From positions 186,001 through 250,000 of the forward strand of contig JABAKD010000028.1 in NCBI GenBank assembly GCA_012845835.1: a stretch of DNA of 64,000 bases, in the 5' to 3' direction. The stretch's first letter is position 1. Every line of letters starts with the position of its first letter. The stretch comes from Undaria pinnatifida (taxonomy: Eukaryota > Sar > Phaeophyceae > Laminariales > Alariaceae). Position numbers and translations under genes: made by a program. The notes beneath the pieces are model-generated. The model had not been told where the DNA came from. It did no database searches and saw nothing but the letters and a program-made list of their open reading frames with translations. This document shows, piece after piece, positions 51,431-63,500 of the stretch.

Positions 51431-52224
51431 CATAGCCCTGACTCTCTAGTCCCATCGCTACCTCTTGATACAGCAATGGCACACGAGAAAACCCAAGCAC
51501 ACGGAAGATTGGGGTACCCGGATGGAGCATAAGTCCTCACCAGGAGCAGAAAGGCATGTTTTTAGGCTCACCCGATCCTGCGCCATTTCTCTACTTGCCA
51601 ACCCCCAACTGGAAACCCCTTCTTAGACCCAGAAGGCCACCGTAACGTCCTCCCCAGCTGGCCGGCGAGGAAAAGAACAGCCACGCGATACTTCAGAAGG
51701 TGGTTCCAAATTTGTCTACATCAACCAAGACTGAGGAAGGAAAACACGGCCTAATTACTCCGTTGAGGGGGTGTCATCCTCAGTACGCACTAGATTTCAC
51801 GTGTGCCGCAAAACTAGCATAAGGAGAGGAGCGCTGTTTTCTCGGGCACCCCCCGCAACGTGCTATGCGAACCAATCTGAGAGGGAAAAACCCGGCCGAG
51901 TAACTCCGTTAGGAAAGACCCCTCCAAGCACGCCACGTGCGCCGCAAATCCCTCTCCGTAAAGCTGCCTCCCCCTGCACCCCTTCACCCAACACGACCCG
52001 ACCAGGTTAAGAGATCGGCCGGGTCTGACGACCTGGAGTCGTGGATCTGTATCAGCGCCTACTGAACTCCCTTATGTTGCTGGTTTTCCCTTCCGTGTCG
52101 TCCGTGTCGCCCATCTGCGGTTTTAAAACGCAGAGAGCGGCGCGCAGCCCACAACCGGTAAGAGGGTAGAAAAAGGGCATGGCAGACATTAATAATCCAG
52201 CGGCGACAATGCCGTGGCGACGTA

Positions 52225-52430
52225 TCGTTAGTTCTGAGACCCAATATTGGCGATACCGTAGCAACTGTCCTCCCCTGTAAACTCGCCACGCCGCACTGTC
52301 ATAACCTTTGAATCCCGTGGCGACCCTCAAGTGTACCGTTAGTTCTGAGCCCCAATATCCGCGATACCATAACAATTGTCCTACTCCATAATTTGGCCAC
52401 GCCACACCATCGTAACCTCCTCCCCAGCTG
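52225..52430. repeat. ~111-bp tandem duplication
   Basis: TTAGTTCTGAG(A/C)CCCAATAT starts at about 52229 and 52340. Each unit continues GCGATACC, AACAATTGTCCT or AGCAACTGTCCT, then GCCACGCC and TAACC. Confidence 0.8.
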
Positions 52431-52637
52431 GTTGGCTAGAGAGAGGCCAGCACCCAAGACGGTGTATACTGACAACAAGGAAACCTACATTAAGGCAGAC
52501 ACAACCACAACTTCCCCGTTAATACCGAGCCGGCCGCTACCCGCTCCAATGTGCACCATGAACGAGCGATATGCCAACACAATGAGCGACGGGTAAGCGT
52601 GTCGAAAAACCCGAGTTCGATTATCGGATTGGACACC

Positions 52638-52875
52638 ATGTCACAAACTTTAGCTTTGCACGCATCATTCACAACGTAGAGGAATCCCGCTAGCCTCGCG
52701 CAGTCTGCACGCGACTCGGTTGTGATACCCGCAAGAAGTTTCCCGGTTCGAACTCACAAGCTTCCTTCAATTATGAGCAACATCTCAACATCGTCACGTC
52801 CCAAAGTCAACCAAGTTCACATACAGACGACCAAGACTACCAAGACTACCACCTGGGAGAGCGTCCTTAGCGGCC
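52638..52875 (+). repeat. ~230-bp direct repeat, right copy
   Basis: Collinear with 51203-51430 (TGTCACAAACTTTAGCTTTG to GAGAGCGTCCTTAGCGGCC). It runs into a decayed family C fragment (CCTGTGAGTTTGCTTGGCAC, 52880-52985). Confidence 0.7.
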
Positions 52876-52999
52876 CGCCTGTGAGTTTGCTTGGCACAGA
52901 TGGGAACAACCAGCTTGCAACGCAGGGCACTCCTTCTATTTCGATTGGGGGTGCTGGAACCGCGGCTATGTCCTTCCATCTGAGAGGAAAGCGACAGGC

Positions 53000-53827
53000 A
53001 CGGTTAACATTGGAAACGCTTTCTTCGAAGCTGGTTTCATTTGAGTGCGTGTTTTTATCTTGTTCTTGTTTCGTGCGTGTTTTTTTTGTAATTTTTCAAG
53101 AACGTAGATAGGTTTATGACTTCCATGATGCCTGGGTGATAGTAAGTAGATCAAAAGCACGACTTTAAGGAGATGGTCTACGTATTTTACATAGCTCTAC
53201 TAGAGAACGGATCCCTTGCCCTTAGTAATTTCATCAGGACCTTGCGCTTAGGGGGAAGGAGAGGGTACACCTTTCTCCGATTCCGCGTGCGCTGCTTACC
53301 GTGGCTGGTTCTTTCTTTTGAGACATGCAAAGACCGACGGGCATGCCATCTATTGCATGTACTAATGCCTGGTGTGCATGTGTTTTACTTTGTTGTTGTT
53401 GCTACAAGGCTCCGCACGATGGTCGGCATTCGCTGGCACACTACACATGCTCTGAGAAAGAGAGAAGAGGTTGAGCCGTCATTTGAGGAGAGTCTTCGTC
53501 TCTGTCCCATAGGCAAAGTGAGGTATGGGGTATCAGGTCGTATCGGTACAACTTTGGTGTTGGCGATGCTTTAGTTGGGTTTACCGAAAGATAAGACCAA
53601 GGGGAAGCCAACAGAGCAAACACTTTATTTATTTCCAAATGCTAATTTCCTTGCTCAATGAAGGGTCAAACTTCGACCCTTTTAAACATTTCTTTCTTCT
53701 TAAAGTATGCCCTCGAGGGCAACAACAGTAAGAGAGGGTGGTAGCAGACGATGAGAAGGCCTTTCACGAGGCTTGAGGGTAGCTTTGGCTCGACTTCTAG
53801 TGACGAGGAGGACGGTTAACGACCAGT
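53000..53827. other. Intergenic, one 133-codon open frame of unknown status
   Basis: The frame 53173-53574 (+) shows no domain I know, is Arg/Leu/Val-rich without a clear signal, and has no splice-linked neighbours. I regard it as probably not a gene. Confidence 0.2.
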
Positions 53828-54113
53828 GCTACGGTAGGGGGGGTGGATCACCACCTTTTGGCCACTTTTGGGCACTTTTTTTTCAGTGGCTCGGTGTCAC
53901 TCGTGCGAGTGACCCCCCTGTACCTTGCGGTCACGGGCTTTCGTGAGCTGTGTAACATTTTCGATATTAATACGGAAAGGGATGGTTATCTACGCTCCAC
54001 CAAAAAAATCGCCGAACGTGTTTTTGTCAGTGAGGTATTGAGTCACTCGCGCGAGTATGACATGATAGCTCAGACCCGGCGGTGAAAATTGGGGATCCCC
54101 CCCTACCGTAGCC
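53828..54113. mobile_element. TIR family E element, 286 bp (clean ends)
   Basis: Left GCTACGGTAGGGGGGGTGGA, right (inverted) GGCTACGGTAGGGGGGGATC. An internal short hairpin GTGTCACTCGTGCGAGTGAC lies near the left end and TCACTCGCGCGAGT near the right. Collinear with 16030-16322. Confidence 0.85.
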
Positions 54114-54146
54114 TTGATCCAAACGCCTCTTTTTTTTTAGGGGGGG

Positions 54147-54850
54147 GGGTGTTATGGAATTGCTGTACGCACGTTGGGGTTTTGCTAGCTAGGTTTTCGA
54201 CCATTCCGTCTTCGATCCTGTCGCTTTCGCATCCGTTCTTTCTTTCCAGCTAGCTCCCGTTTTCGTTTTTCTGTTCCCCTTGTTCCCGTTCCCCGCGTCA
54301 ATCTGCGACAAAGTGTAGCTTTTACGTTCTTGTCGATTCCGCCATTACCGATGGGTTTTTCTGCAGTCCGTTTCCCGTCTTTCGTTTCCCGTTTGTAGTT
54401 TTATGATTTTAGCCTTTTCTTGAGGCTTCGTAGCCTCGCAGGGTGAAGGTATGGGACTGGGTTTTGAATATCCACATATTCGAGTCATGTTCTAGACCGT
54501 GGCGCCGGTGCTTCCCCGAATATTCCATAATTCTGACACGGCTCGTCAGGGTGGGCTAGTGTTATGGTATTGCCCCAGGAGACCGATAAAGTATAGGATC
54601 TAGGATACAGAAATAGTCGTTTGTGGTTTTCTACTTTAGAATTTTCCCTGAGGCTTCGTGGCCTCGTAGGGTAGAGGTGTGGGAATGGGTTTAAAGCCGC
54701 ATCAGCGAGTCATGTTCTAGAGCGTGGAGCCGCTCCGAATCTTACTTATTCCTGCATATACGGCTCAGCATGGTAGGCTAGTGTTATGGTATTTCCCTGG
54801 GAGACTAAAACGAAAACAGGATCTACGATACGGAAGTTGTATAGAAGGGT
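54147..54850 (+). mobile_element. Tandem LTR-retrotransposon remnants
   Basis: TGTTATGG(A/T)ATT starts occur at about 54149, 54560 and 54782. The last two directly follow a purine-rich (C/T)AGGGTGGGCTAG or CATGGTAGGCTAG. The ~110 bp before each (GAGGCTTCG, GTGGGAATGGGTTT, GAGTCATGTTCTAGA) matches the end of the TRIM interior at 25680-25798. This is the layout of the 3' end of a copia-type element, but no pol frame is present. Confidence 0.6.
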
Positions 54851-55169
54851 TTCACATGCGTTTGAAGGCATGGTTTTGGGATACGTACAAGAGCTTCTCG
54901 AATACAATTAAACTCGAACGATCCCAAACCGCAACATACTCTACAACCACCCCAAAATACTCTACAACCACCCCAAAATTGTTATTATTACATTAAACCC
55001 GAACGATCCCAAACCGCAACACAGGGGGTTATAAATCCTGCGAGGGGGGCTCTTTGGTTGAAGTTGATCCTTAATCCTGCAAGCAGCAAGCCAGTTTTCA
55101 TTGATTGCCTCACACACCCCACCCGCCCCACACAACGATATCACCTCCCCCTCCAAACAAACGCCCTAC

Positions 55170-55600
55170 ATCAATCATCACCACCCAGCCCTGTAGGGCA
55201 CGGACACGAGGTAGACGCGGCTGCGCCACCATAGCGAGGCCGGGAGAGCCTTCTCTCGGCTGTGCTGTGGTGGGCTACTACTACAGCTAGCTGCTGCTGC
55301 TGCTCTGTCTTCTTCGCGTTTGTCGCCATACACATCCGTGCTCTTGTCTTTGGTTGTGTGTGTCGCCACACGCCCGCCCTTGTTTCACTCATCACGTATG
55401 TGTCTCGCGTTTTCCGTTACAATCGTGCGCAGCCGCGTCCTAGCGGCAGATGGCAACTACGTGTGAAAGGCTGCCGGACAGCAGCACGGGTGAAGTTCTG
55501 TGAGGGTGTCTGTGAGGGTGCGCGCACGTGCGTGCGCACACGGTGGCACTACTCCAAAATGCATCTCGAGGACTGCTGCCGTCTGTCCCCCAGTTTTTAG
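55170..55600. other. Intergenic, no supported gene
   Basis: Overlapping frames on both strands, no recognised domains. Likewise 55600-56245. Confidence 0.25.
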
Positions 55601-56249
55601 CACACAACACCCCGATCTACGAAGAAGGCGCATTGATTTCTGCTGTCACAGAGGTTATGCGAGAATGTTGCCGAAAATTTCCGCCAAGAATTTTCCCAGA
55701 AATTCATGATGGGCATATTTTTATAGTGATGGAAAAAAAAAGGTTTCAAATAATATCGCAGGCATTGTTCCTATCGGACCTGGAAGGCGTTATACACTCT
55801 CGATTTACTCTACAACCATATTATTAATATCGACAATTGAGTGACCAATGTGGAACCTGCCTAGTAGAGAGACCCGCAAGAGGGCGGCCTGTGTCTGTAA
55901 AAAGTCCCTTACATCTTATAATAATGAAGCTACGAACCGACATCAGGTTGCAGGACGAAAAGCGAGACTTTTCGGTCGGGTGTATCATTGGAAGGCAGAA
56001 ACCGGTAAACTCGGCTCAGCCAATAGGCGCAGGTCCAGCGATTGTGTTTCGTATACCTGGTATAACGTTATGTGGAGGAGGAACCACCTCTTCCCACTCG
56101 GATTATTCAGCTACTCCCTGTCGCAAGAGCGGCCAGGAAGATTAAGTAACATGGAAGAACAAACAAGAACTCCGCACCGCTGACAGTGTCGCCCCTGGCG
56201 CGCCTTACTTCTAGCACCTTGACTGGAACAGCACGAAAGAACCGTTCAT

Positions 56250-56385
56250 TGGCGATGCATTGAAACCAATTGCCGTTTTTTGGCGCTGCATGACAGTGAT
56301 TTACGTCTTGTTGGCGCTGTAATTCAGTAAATCGCCGTTTATTGGAGCTGCATTACAGCAGATTATCGTTTATTGACACTGTTTG
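56250..56385. repeat. ~43-bp tandem repeat, about four units
   Basis: Units of the type TTGGCGCTG(C/T)AT(T)...CAGT(A)AATCGCCGTTTA, diverged. Confidence 0.7.
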
Positions 56386-56920
56386 AAACAAAGCAAAAAG
56401 TAGTGTACCGTTCATGGGCACCACACATTAGACTACAGCCAAAAGTCTTTTTTTTTAAATGCAGCATAATCAGTTGTCATCACAAAAGGTAAAATACGAC
56501 AGCCGCGAATATTAAACACACGTCGAGCCAAAAACGCGCCAATTAGATTCAACGCCGCAAATTATCGGACGCAACCAGGGGGGGCTGCAAACGACGCTCC
56601 AACAACGATCGCCTGTTGGACGCCACACGAATACTTGTTGGGGTTCAGCCGTTATGCATTATCTTCTTTGAGGGATTATTTAATCCCCTCGACAAAAACA
56701 CGCCTGAAAAGTCACAAAACGTAATCCACAAAGCAAAAAAACAAACCTTAAAACCAACACCCGGTAAACCCTTGGAGCTCGCTGCCCGTCATGCACTGCA
56801 GGTAGAACCACCACAGCAGTAGTAGTCTTCTAGACTATGTGATTCCACTACACAAAAAACAAAAAAAAAACGTTGAAAACTGTCAAAAGTATGCCGGGGA
56901 AGATGGAAAGGAACGTAGGA

Positions 56921-57368
56921 TGTCAGTGCTAGCTGCTACATATAGTAAGGAAGCAGCACCGCCTCTACTTATTATCATGACCTTCTCGTTGATCGCGGGG
57001 AGCTAGAGAGCGGCTTGAGAAAGAAATACGAGAGGAGGCGTTCCGTTACAAAACTGCAGGAGCCCCACCGCCTAACAAGCTCTCCCTGGACATTCTCTCT
57101 GATGAACGCCGACTGAACTTTCATTGGAACTGTCCTACGATGCCCTCCGATCGTTCTTTGGGCACAACAAGGACTCTTCTCGTCCATATATGGGCTATCT
57201 TCCCTAGAAGCAATCAGACACAGGGGATAATCTTCTGTTACGATATGACTCGATTTTACGGAATATCCTCCTTTCACAGAATAATGCATTCTCGAGATTG
57301 TTCCTGTGGCCGTGAGACCACACGCCTACGGACTACTTTACCGAATCTATACTCTGTAAATACCGACG
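56921..57368 (+). repeat. LTR-like direct repeat, left copy (~448 bp)
   Basis: Starts TGTCAGTGCTAGC just after a purine-rich GGAAAGGAACGTAGGA and ends near ACCGACG. Shares AGGAAGCAGCACCG, GCGGGGAGCTAGA, CACAGAATAATGCATTCTCG-like and CGTGAGACCACACGCCTACG with 57773-58186. Confidence 0.65.
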
Positions 57369-57772
57369 CTCCATTAGCCCACCCTGAAAAGTTGAATATG
57401 CAGACCACAAGACGGTCGAAGGATGATGACGAAGTTCACCCCATAAGACCGGAAGAAAGGGGTTGAAGATGCGGCTATTCGAAACCAAGAAATGAACCTC
57501 TAGATTCCCCCACACCTCGTAATAACGAGGCCTAAGCGCCACGGATAGGGCCATTCACTAGTAATAACCGCTGAAAGAGAGACCAAGACGACGGTAGAAG
57601 AAGACAGGAACCAAATTGAAGTCAAAAGGAGAGAGTAGCCTAAGCGAAAGCGAAAGAACACAGCCGAAGAGAGGCGAGTAGATCGGCAAAACACGACCAG
57701 CGCAGAACGGACAAGACCGTGGGGCCATACCGCTAACGTGCGAATATGCTGCCCACGGAAAGGAATGCAGGG

Positions 57773-58186
57773 TGTCTGCGCCAGCCAGTTAGGAAGCAGC
57801 ACCGATTCTTCTTGCTAAGATTTTTGTTGACAGCGGGGAGCTAGAAGGCAGCTCGAGAAAGGAGTGCGAGAGGACGGGTTCCGCTACATAGCTGAAGGAG
57901 CTCCACCCTCTTACAAGCTCTCTCTCAACCTTTCTCTGACGAAAGCCTACATAAATCTCTTGTGTCCACCGATCGAATTTCCGGTACAACAAGGATTCCG
58001 TCTATGGGTCATCTTCCCTTAGGAGTATTCTGAAACAGGGAACGTTCTTGTGTACAAGATGACTCGATTCTGCAGGTCCTAGGAGGCTATCTTCCTTTCA
58101 CGGAATAATGAGATCATTCCTGCGGTCGTGAGACCACAAGCCTACGGACCTATCTCACCGATGTCTTCAGCCGGTAAATGCTGACG
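57773..58186 (+). repeat. LTR-like direct repeat, right copy (~414 bp)
   Basis: Starts TGTCTGCGCC after GGAAAGGAATGCAGGG and ends GTAAATGCTGACG. TGTC(A/T)G/CTGACG ends are near-inverted, as in LTRs. The ~404 bp between the copies is noncoding. Since both copies have a polypurine-like leader, a tandem array of elements is also possible. Confidence 0.6.
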
Positions 58187-58194
58187 TTTAAAAA

Positions 58195-58812
58195 CTCACA
58201 AAACACACAAATCGAAATAATAAAAAAAAATACACGCATGCCAGGTATAAACAGCGCTTGCGATTGCCGGCAGGTACCCGTCCATCTCTCGAAGCAAGGA
58301 GCCAACCTCGGCATGTAGGCCACACGTAATCGAAAAACAGAAGTTTACCCCGGCGCAAGTCCCCGTCAAAACCACGAGGGACAAGGTACTCGTAGTTTAG
58401 AGCTACAGGTTGACCGTCATCGTGGCAACAGTCCCGTTGATCCTCGTACAAAACCAAGAGGGGCTACCGACCTATCTCTTGCCCTTGCAACATCACAAAA
58501 CATGCAAACCACAACAATATTAAGAAAGCCATTCGAACAAGGTAAGTAAGCGCTGGCGGCGAATTGGCGGTACCCGTCCGTCTCTCAACGGAAGGAGTCA
58601 GCCTCCGTATGCAGCAAAGCACGAGCTCGTAATAACAGCAGCAGCAAAAAGGTGTTGCTCCCTCCCCCCCCCCCAGGCGAAAGTCCTCGACAAATAACGT
58701 CAGGTACCAGGGACTCGTACAATAGTATATATATAGGTTGATCGTCCTTTTGGAATCGTCCTGTTGATCCTGGTGTTATCAACCAAGGGAGTCAACGACC
58801 TGTATCCTTCAT
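58195..58812. repeat. ~300-bp tandem duplication in a foldback-type arm
   Basis: Units at 58195-58485 and 58493-58812 share CGGTACCCGTCCGTCTCTC or AGGTACCCGTCCATCTCTC, AAGTCC, GGTACTCGTA or GGACTCGTAC, CCGTTGATCCTCG or CTGTTGATCCTGG, and CGACCTAT or CGACCTGTAT. Confidence 0.7.
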
Positions 58813-58930
58813 GAGGTGATGCACACGCCCCGTAACACGCGCGACCGAAACATCACACGCAGCTTGCGAGGCCGAGTTTTGACGAAAATCTCGGTCTCCC
58901 AGCTGATGTGCCTTCTAAAGGCACGTTTTG
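58812..58930 (+). mobile_element. Foldback-type end module
   Basis: TTCATGAGGTGATGCACACG, CCCCGTAACACGCGCGACCG, CGCAGCTTGCGAGGCCGAGT, CCCAGCTGATGTGCC: the same terminal module as at 47150-47250 and 18200-18335. Confidence 0.65.
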
Positions 58931-59249
58931 TTTCATGCTGAGATCCATTGGTTCGGCCACCGCACGCGTAAAAGTACTTGAGGTATGTGTGTACCCAAGC
59001 TATTATTGTATAATATGTGCAAGAAAACTACTATCGTACATGCAAAACTAACAGATACAGTATGTGTGTCATCTATCGATATTCTGTCAACGTCGATAAA
59101 TTCTAGCTGGACGACAGTCATGCCCGTTGACCCATAGATAGCCAAAGCGCGACGATGCGGAAATTCTCCCACACCGTGCAACTCAGCGCGCACCAACAAC
59201 GACAAGATGGACATAGCTATACAGAACCGATGAGCAGGGAGAGCTGGCT

Positions 59250-59345
59250 ACTGGTGGTGGTAGTGGTGGTGGTGGTAGTGCTGCTGCTGCTGCTGCTTCT
59301 GCTGCTGAATTTTCTGCTACTGCTACTGCTGCTGCTGTCGCCGCT
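59250..59345. repeat. (TGG)n/(TGC)n microsatellite
   Basis: About ten TGG/TAG triplets, then ~18 TGC/TTC triplets. Confidence 0.85.
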
Positions 59346-59349
59346 GTCA

Positions 59350-59935
59350 AAGAGCTGCCCGAGTCACTCAGTCGCGAGCTCGTGTGGCCCCAACGCCCAA
59401 CAAGGAGACGGCCATGCATTTTAAGGCGCGAACGATGGGGCTCGCTGGCTGCTGCTGCTGGTGCTGCTACTAGCGCGGCTGCCATTAAGCCGCCCGAGCC
59501 GCTCAGTCGAGAGCCCCTGCGCCGGTGCCCGTTAGGTACTGTAGCCACCGCCGCAGCCGCCGCCGCCACCGTCGTACGGTAATGGTCACTGTTTGGCCGC
59601 CCGACGTTGCGGCGCTCTGGTTCCTGCCACAGGTTCTGCTGTCGTCAAGCCGCCCGGGCCACTCAGGTGAGAGTTCCTACGTCGATGACTATTTGGCGGT
59701 GCCGCCAATGCCTCCACTAGTCGGCGGTACCGAAAGGGGCGCCGTAGCCTCCGCCACCGCCGTCGCACGGCAACGGTCACTGCTTGGGCGCCCGACGTCG
59801 AGGCGCGCTGGTCCCCGCAACTGGTGCTGCTGTCGTCAAGCCGCCCGAGCCACCCAGTTGAGAGTTCCTACGCCGGTGCCGATTGGGCGGTGCCGCCGAC
59901 GCTTCCACCTTTCGGCGGTAGCCGTCGCCGTTCGA
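59350..59935 (-). repeat. Kinase-tail tandem repeat, four diverged units (133-191 bp)
   Basis: On the plus strand GAGCCACCCAGTTGAGAGTT (59846), GGGCCACTCAGGTGAGAGTT (59655), GAGCCGCTCAGTCGAGAGCC (59493) and GAGTCACTCAGTCGCGAGCT (59360) mark units. On the minus strand they encode variants of HRRRNSQLGGSGGLTTAAPV. The kinase stop lies at the end of the first unit, and later units stay partly open. Confidence 0.85.
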
Positions 59936-60550
59936 CCGCCGTCCGACGTCACCGAGAACCTTGTCGCTACCGGCGCTGCTGAGGGTGTAGCTGGAAAGAC
60001 TGACCGTGCTCTGAGACACCGTCGACGAGGTCAGCTCTCTCGTCGTCGGTGGGAGTTTTTCCACGCCCCCCACACCTACGGCCCCCGTCTCCGCCGCCAT
60101 CACCGCTGTCGCCGCAGCCTCCTCTTCCGTACTCTCGAGCAACGGCGGTGCCGCCATTCCGTCGACGCCGCTGCCGTCTAGCTCCGAACTGCTGCGCGTC
60201 ATATCACCGCGGGCGTCCGGTCTCGTCCCGCCCCCCCCGCGGTTAGCTTCAGCACTGAGGCTGGACCCTGCTTCTTCGTCCTGGCTAGCGGTAGCGTTCA
60301 AACTCGAGAGAATATTCTTAAACGCGGGTCGGCTGGAGGGGGCTTGGGCCCAGCACGCCCTCGTCAGGGAGGCGAGGTCCGCGGGGGCCTCGGCCGGGAC
60401 CGGGGGGCGCTCCCCGCCGATAACGGCCAGCACCAGCATGTCCACCCCCGCGACATCGCTCCAGGGGATTCTTCTGGTGAGACACTCCCACACGACCATG
60501 CCGAAGCTGTACACGTCGGTTTTGAAGCTGGGACCTTGTCTATTTAGCAC
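59777..60550 (-). CDS. Kinase last exon
   Basis: 257 codons plus stop. Kinase subdomains IX-XI occupy the first ~85 residues, then a low-complexity tail (VSQSTVSLSSYTLSSAGS) and a basic last 45 residues that form unit one of the downstream tandem repeat. Confidence 0.85.
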   Translation of the reverse strand: MLNRQGPSFKTDVYSFGMVVWECLTRRIPWSDVAGVDMLVLAVIGGERPPVPAEAPADLASLTRACWAQAPSSRPAFKNILSSLNATASQDEEAGSSLSAEANRGGGGTRPDARGDMTRSSSELDGSGVDGMAAPPLLESTEEEAAATAVMAAETGAVGVGGVEKLPPTTRELTSSTVSQSTVSLSSYTLSSAGSDKVLGDVGRRSNGDGYRRKVEASAAPPNRHRRRNSQLGGSGGLTTAAPVAGTSAPRRRAPKQ

Positions 60551-63500
60551 CTGGGAGAGGGGAAAACACGACGGTAGAGGTGACGGCGGGGGTAGCGGGG
60601 GGGGGTGTACTCAATTTGTGCATGGCCGTAATCGTATGACCATAGACCCTCGCATCCCTACTACGTCGGGACGGGGGCACGTCGGGTTTTCACCAACCTG
60701 GCAGACATTGCACCAAGCGCGAAGCGCCGTTAGGTGTTCGGCGAATCGCATGAATTGTGAACTGCATCCTTACAAGAACCGCTCGTAAGACGGACTTCGG
60801 CACGTTGTGCCTACTTTCTTGCTTATGGATGACAGCGCAAATGAGTTACTTTGTTTTCTGGTGCGGCCACTCCAGAGACAAGAATGGGTCTGGGTGGGGG
60901 GAGGAGAGAGTTGCAGCACGTTTGGAAATACGCCCGGGAGGGGGTAGGTTTGTCTACACGGCGTTTGGGGTAGGGTTGGGGACGTATGCGCCTCTAAGTA
61001 GACACATACCGGGTATATAGGTTGCATGAAGGGATGAAAACAGATACGGGTGCTACATATGAGCTATATGTGACATTCCCCTAACCTATCGGTTTGCTCT
61101 ACTATACTAGCCACCGAGGGTGGTCATTCGCTGCTTGCTCTTGAAGAACGATGAGTGTAAGGTAGGCAGTAAAAATTATTGTTGCACCGCAAAAAAACTG
61201 TGCTACGATGATAGAGGTTGGTTGCACGGTTCGACCAACATGTATTTGTCTGGCGAACGAGGGTCCTCAACCGAGACATATTCTACGGCAAAGGTTCCCC
61301 CAATTGTGTTCTGAGGCTCCTAACCCCTTGTGTTGAAGAGCTCTCTCTCTACGACACCGCCCTCGCCCAAAAAAACAGCTGATTTTGAGGGGGGAAGGGG
61401 AGGTACTGAAATCCCCAAAAACCGATAAAACATACCCATCACGTTCTATGGCGTATACTTAGTAGGTATACAAACAAATAATACTGCAAAGACAAGACTG
61501 ACATTCCGACGATTGTATTAATCTATTAATAATAGCTTGAGGAGCACCCATCATTAAGAGAGAAGGAAAAAAAAATAGCGCAGACAGTATGCTACCTATG
61601 CTCTCTATCGTACCACGCGTCCTGAGGAAACTATCAATACATACATACAGTACCCAATATCCATGGAATCCTGTTCTTGTGCTTCACAATAACTTTCTCG
61701 CCACGTAACTAAAAGGACGCGTGCTACGTAGAGAGGTAAGTAAAGTAGCACTTTTCGCTGAAAAAAACACGTTTTCTGAAAGGGCGGGGCTCCAAAACCC
61801 CTTCAGAACCCCCAAAATACCTCCCTGTACCAATTTCAAGTAATTTTCCCCCTAAAACGGCTTTCCAGCTGCATAGGCGTTACCCCCTAAATCTTGAATC
61901 GTCGGAATTTCCATGCCCCTTTTTTTTATATTTTTTGCGACGTGTTTTGGACAGGGGATTGATTTTTCATCGGGGGGAGAACTTTTTTTTAATTTTTTCA
62001 CCCCCCCAGATCAGCAGATAGATAGATGGTGGCCGCAGGCGGCGAAACAGGACGGGGAAAGGGATACCGCAAGCAAAACAGTTTCTATGCAGTATGTAGA
62101 AGAAGCGTAACGAGCGCCCAAATGTTGGAGGTGTCTCCATTACTAGGAGCAGGAACGGTGCTCCGTCCCAAAAGGGGTGCGTGGTCAATGGTCGAATGAC
62201 TAAGGCAATCAACAAATGAGTACCCCCCCCCGCCCCCCCCCCCGCCTCCTATCCTTACCCCCCCCAGATCAATTTCGTTTGGGTGAGAAAAATAAAAAGA
62301 TCTCCTCGAGTGAGGAAAGAGCCTCAGAAAGAAAAAGAGAAAAAAAATGCGCGTTCTTCTACGGTACCGTAGCGTTGGGTGCAATCAACTACCGCTCTCT
62401 GTCCTGAAAGATAAGAACCTTTTTGCACGTAGCTGTTAGAATGACGAGATAGTAGAAAGTGACGCGTGCTACGACAGAGGTATATCGCTGTTTGGCGAAA
62501 ATGGTTTCTGCACTCCGGAGCTCCCTTAACCCAAAATGGTTGGAAAACAGACCTTTCTTTTTTCTTTCTCTCGTGATTTTCATGGGATATACCTAGGCCA
62601 TGGGATTTTTTTTCATCCGGTAGCAGCTTGATTTTTTCTCCGAATCGGTTTTTGGGGGAGGTCTTTAGCTCCCAAATTGAGGGGTAGTATTAAGAAAAAA
62701 AGGGGTGCACCCCCATCGTAGCACGCGTCTTTTTTTTCGGTATATTTTCTCGGTATACCGAGTAACGCGTGTGCTCGCGGTACTGCTGCGGTTTCAGATA
62801 CTGGTCTGCGGGTATTTTGGGGTTTCCCGATTATGGGCGGAAGCGTTATTGATATGTGTTTTTGAGTCTCCTTGAGGTGGGTGGGCGGGACGGAGGCAGT
62901 CGCTGATGATAACACGGTACAACCCGGGTGTGTGATACAACGATAGCGCCCGTATACATGGGCGAGGGGAGCAGCCTGTGACAACAAGGTACGGCTCACT
63001 CGTGTGTGTACGAAGTGCGCGACATACTGGTACTGCTTCTTATATGCTCTGTGTGCGCGAGGGTCTATGACAGAGCGGTACGATTTGCGCATGTGTATTT
63101 TGGTGGTGGTACAACGATTTATTCTGCTTCAGCTTGCGCCGCCGGAGTAGTAACGGGGACCGCCGATAGGGACAGCTCACGCTATCATCGCTATGGTGGG
63201 AACCGAAGGACACGCCAGCTAGCGCTGGATTGCGAAGGCAATTGAGTTAAATCGACACACGACGGGTATAAAAATACGTGGAAGTGTGGTGAGCTTAAGT
63301 TTTTTTTTTTTTCTTCCTCATCCGCCGGAGGATAAAAAAAATCAATAAATAAATAAACTGCCTCCTCTCCACAGCATAGGGTCAAGCCGCGCAACTACAC
63401 AGGTCACGCCATCTACATCAGTATATATCAACCCGGTCGCTCCGGTGGCGTATCAGGTTATCCTCGAGCCTGGTATAGGTCAGTTTCGTGAGTTCAAATC

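Noticed and set aside
53173-53574. 133-codon frame
   Set aside because: No recognisable domain, homologous copy or splice partner.
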